Shown in pieces: positions 5,516 to 6,996 of a stretch of 6,996 bases of DNA. The number at the start of each line of letters is the position of its first letter. Position 1 is the stretch's first letter. This DNA is from Phycisphaerales bacterium. GTDB lineage: Bacteria; Planctomycetota; Phycisphaerae; Tepidisphaerales; Tepidisphaeraceae. The stretch covers positions 1-6,996 of the forward strand of contig JAQGHK010000281.1 of the NCBI GenBank assembly GCA_028288875.1. The letters are read 5' to 3'. Made by a program: the position numbers and the translations under genes. Under the pieces are notes generated by a model. It worked only from the letters and a program-made list of their open reading frames with translations, had not been told where the DNA came from and ran no database searches.

Positions 5516-5932
5516 TTACGCGATCCGCAGCGTTTGCTCGTTCCCGCTCACTTCAAATGCCGACCGTGTAACGACCCAAACCACACTAATCATGAAAACG
5601 ACGACGCCGACTTCCAGCAGCAGGGTGGTGTCGCCGGAGAAGGCGTCGCTGACGGACGTGTCGGAGGATGAGGAAGAGGACGTCGACAGGCCCAAGTTCA
5701 TCAGCTTGGTGAAGCCGAAGTAGATCATCCCAACGATCGCCAGGGCGGCCAGCCAGATCGGCCAAACAGGCACGCGGGCGGGGCGGGCAATGGCAGCGGC
5801 GGCCGGGCTCGGCAGGGCGGCCATCGCCATGGCGCGCGTCGCGAAGTCGGCGGTGCTGAGCGGCTCGGGGCGGTCGGCGAGGGCCGTGCGGAGCAGCGTG
5901 TCGAGTTCGTCATCGGTTTCGATATCACGCAT
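5516..5932 (-). CDS. Two-TM protein, probable anti-sigma factor without zinc site
   Basis: A 138-residue protein encoded directly after the ECF sigma gene, overlapping its stop by 8 bases (ATGCGTGA). A perfect AGGAGG lies at 5944-5939, six bases before the ATG, within the sigma coding region, so the two are translationally coupled. Residues 1-50 are a cytoplasmic region beginning with an acidic helix (RDIETDDELDTLLRTALADR). TM1 is about 56-75 and TM2 about 103-122, joined by a short loop with a run of six serines (85-90) and several aspartates. The C-terminus is short. The protein has no cysteine or histidine, so the HxxxCxxC zinc anti-sigma motif is absent. The anti-sigma role is inferred from coupling, position and topology, not from sequence family; an accessory membrane sensor is the alternative. 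Confidence 0.72.
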   Translation of the reverse strand: MRDIETDDELDTLLRTALADRPEPLSTADFATRAMAMAALPSPAAAAIARPARVPVWPIWLAALAIVGMIYFGFTKLMNLGLSTSSSSSSDTSVSDAFSGDTTLLLEVGVVVFMISVVWVVTRSAFEVSGNEQTLRIA

Positions 5933-6488
5933 GAACGGCCTCCTCGCGTAGCGAAAGTTTAAGCGCGGCCCGGGCCCGGAACAGCAGGGTTTTCACCGTG
6001 CCGGCCGGGCAATTCAAAACAGCGGCGACGGCGTCCACGTCCAAGCCCCGGCGATAAAACAGTTCCACCGCCATCGCCGAGCGCGGTTCCAGCTTAGAGA
6101 CGGCGTCCCAGACGCGTTGGTTGGACTCCGCCCGTTCCGCCGCATCCGCCGGCGTTTCCGCCCGGCCGTCCGCCAAACCCGTGTCCGGCAGCACCGCCGT
6201 CGGCCGCCGCCGGGCCTTGGTCCGCCAGGCGACCAGCGTTCGGGCAGCGATGGTGTAAACCCATGTCGTCAAAGCACTTCGCCCTTCATATCCCGGCAGT
6301 GCCCGGAAGACCGCCAGATACGCCTCGGCCGAGGCGTCGTCCAAGTCTGCCCCCTGCAGACCGGTCGATTGGCCGAGGCCGAGGACGATCCGGCGGGTCT
6401 GGTCCACCAGTTTCGTAAACGCCGCCGGGTCCTGCGCGCGAAGGCGGGCAAGGTCCGGCGGCGACGATTCCGGGGCAGTCGCGTCCAT
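5925..6488 (-). CDS. ECF-type RNA polymerase sigma factor
   Basis: A 187-residue sigma70-family protein of the extracytoplasmic function group, with sigma-2 and sigma-4 domains only. Region 2 spans about residues 22-95: AFTKLVDQTRRIVLGLG, then DLDDASAEAYLAVFRALPGY (region 2.2, core binding), then EGRSALTTWVYTIAARTLVA with basic WRTKARRR (2.3-2.4, -10 binding). A Pro/Ala-rich linker covers about 97-122. Region 4 is about 125-180: RVWDAVSKLEPRSAMAVELF and LDVDAVAAVLNCPAGTVKTL, where the helix-turn-helix PAGTVKTLLFRAR reads the -35. The ATG at 6488 has no Shine-Dalgarno, and a promoter-like element ends only 8 bases upstream, suggesting a leaderless or very short-leader mRNA. The gene forms an operon with the overlapping two-TM gene and is divergent from a small membrane protein gene with a matching promoter element. 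Confidence 0.92.
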   Translation of the reverse strand: MDATAPESSPPDLARLRAQDPAAFTKLVDQTRRIVLGLGQSTGLQGADLDDASAEAYLAVFRALPGYEGRSALTTWVYTIAARTLVAWRTKARRRPTAVLPDTGLADGRAETPADAAERAESNQRVWDAVSKLEPRSAMAVELFYRRGLDVDAVAAVLNCPAGTVKTLLFRARAALKLSLREEAVHA

Positions 6489-6496
6489 GCGTCAAT

Positions 6497-6528
6497 CGTT
6501 AGTGTCGATTCAAAGCAAAGCGGTTTCA
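6497..6528 (-). promoter_or_regulatory. Predicted ECF-dependent promoter of the sigma/anti-sigma operon
   Basis: On the minus strand TGAAACCGC (6528-6520) is followed after 13 bases by GACACTAACG (6506-6497), eight bases before the sigma start codon. TGAAAC resembles the AAC-type -35 elements common to ECF sigma factors. The same two-part pattern with the same spacing faces the other way at 6595-6626, which supports autoregulation by this sigma factor. Confidence 0.6.
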
Positions 6529-6585
6529 GAATTCTACAGGACGATCCAACGACGCCTAGAAAGTCCGATGGAAAGTCAGAATTCT
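6526..6585. repeat. TCAGAATTCT direct repeat, 50 bases apart, in the divergent promoter region
   Basis: TCAGAATTCT occurs at 6526-6535 and again at 6576-6585, an offset of exactly 50 bases, roughly five helical turns. Its core AGAATTCT is palindromic. The first copy overlaps the -35-like element of the sigma promoter; the second lies 9 bases before that of the divergent gene. It could be a site for a further regulator. I do not recognise the motif. Confidence 0.5.
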
Positions 6586-6594
6586 CTTAAAACC

Positions 6595-6626
6595 TGAAAC
6601 CGCCCGTCCGCGCCGCGCCACTTACG
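6595..6626 (+). promoter_or_regulatory. Predicted ECF-dependent promoter of the divergent membrane protein gene
   Basis: TGAAACCGC (6595-6603), 13 bases, then GCCACTTACG (6617-6626). The -35-like part is identical to that of the sigma operon promoter on the other strand and the downstream part matches at 8 of 10 positions with identical spacing. It lies 31 bases before the ATG at 6658, leaving room for a leader with a ribosome binding site. Confidence 0.58.
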
Positions 6627-6657
6627 GGGCAGAAGTTGTTTTACGAAAGGTTTGAAT

Positions 6658-6996
6658 ATGCCTCCCCACATTGTGAATTTCCTGCTCGGCTCGTTCGGCA
6701 TCGTGGCCGCGGTGGTGCTGATCGGCGGGTCGGTCGTCCTTCGGGCTCAGCAGAATCGCTACCGCTTTGAGCTGGCGAAAAAGTCGCTGGAAACCGGTGT
6801 GCCGCTGCCATTGCCCGAGCCGACCTGGAAAGGGCTGCACCGCCAAGCGCAATCGATCTTGGCCGTCGGCATCGGCCTGCTGATTGTCGGAGGCGTAGCG
6901 TGGGGATCGGGCGTGAAAGTGGAACGGCCGGGCGAGGTGCTGATGCAGGCCACCGCCTCACCCCTGCCGCCACCGCCGCCGGGTTATCGCGATCGC
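6658..6996 (+). CDS. Small two-TM membrane protein, partial, likely ECF target
   Basis: 113 codons are visible; the frame is open at the right edge. A first TM segment (about 7-28, FLLGSFGIVAAVVLIGGSVV) starts almost at the N-terminus. A basic cytoplasmic stretch follows, RAQQNRYRFELAKKSLETGV (29-48), with PLPLPEPTW after it. A second TM segment is at about 66-86 (ILAVGIGLLIVGGVAW). The visible end is proline-rich (SPLPPPPPGYRDR, 101-113). The layout of N-terminal TM, R/K-E-K-LE-G-P-P segment and second TM resembles small DUF6249-like membrane proteins that often accompany ECF sigma genes; that link is by pattern only. AAAGG lies about seven bases before the ATG. It is divergent from the sigma gene and shares its promoter motif, so it may act in the same envelope response. 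No catalytic motif is visible. Confidence 0.72.
   Translation, partial: MPPHIVNFLLGSFGIVAAVVLIGGSVVLRAQQNRYRFELAKKSLETGVPLPLPEPTWKGLHRQAQSILAVGIGLLIVGGVAWGSGVKVERPGEVLMQATASPLPPPPPGYRDR

Overview
The window is GC-rich bacterial DNA, about 7 kb, densely coding. Its gene content and style suggest a member of the Planctomycetota. The main clue is a thiamine-phosphate synthase that begins with the extra helical N-terminal domain I associate with that phylum and a few others. Further hints are weak or absent Shine-Dalgarno sites at several starts, small ECF sigma/anti-sigma operons, and several families of REP-like hairpin repeats between genes. This assignment is inference from style and family knowledge, not from a marker gene.

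Layout, left to right. Bases 1-379 (minus) hold the 5' part of a thiE-type gene that runs off the left edge. Only 12 bases away and divergent is a solitary beta-class DNA methyltransferase (392-1486, plus). A hairpin repeat follows, then a small two-TM membrane protein with a PH-like domain (1711-2325, plus). This converges on a polytopic membrane protein of unknown function (2398-3264, minus), with a 15-bp tandem duplication and a possible shared terminator stem between them. Bases 3302-3469 contain two copies of a ~43-bp hairpin repeat in inverted orientation.

A minus-strand cluster then reads, in transcription order, MarR-family regulator (4872-5345), WrbA-type NAD(P)H:quinone oxidoreductase (4187-4807) and secreted YceI-family protein (3530-4105). 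It looks like a regulated redox or quinone-stress unit. A well-formed sigma70-like promoter sits so close to the marR GTG start that its transcript should be nearly leaderless.

The right end holds an ECF sigma factor (5925-6488, minus) translationally coupled to a two-TM protein that is probably its anti-sigma factor but has no zinc-binding Cys/His (5516-5932). Divergent from it is a small two-TM membrane protein (6658-6996, plus, runs off the edge). The intergenic space between the divergent genes carries two outward-facing, near-identical promoter-like elements with identical internal spacing. This is the most informative novel signal here: it predicts the recognition sequence of this ECF sigma factor and one target gene.

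I see no CRISPR array, tRNA, rRNA, phage gene, transposase or obvious defence cassette. The methyltransferase is the only restriction-modification-like gene and has no nuclease partner within the window.
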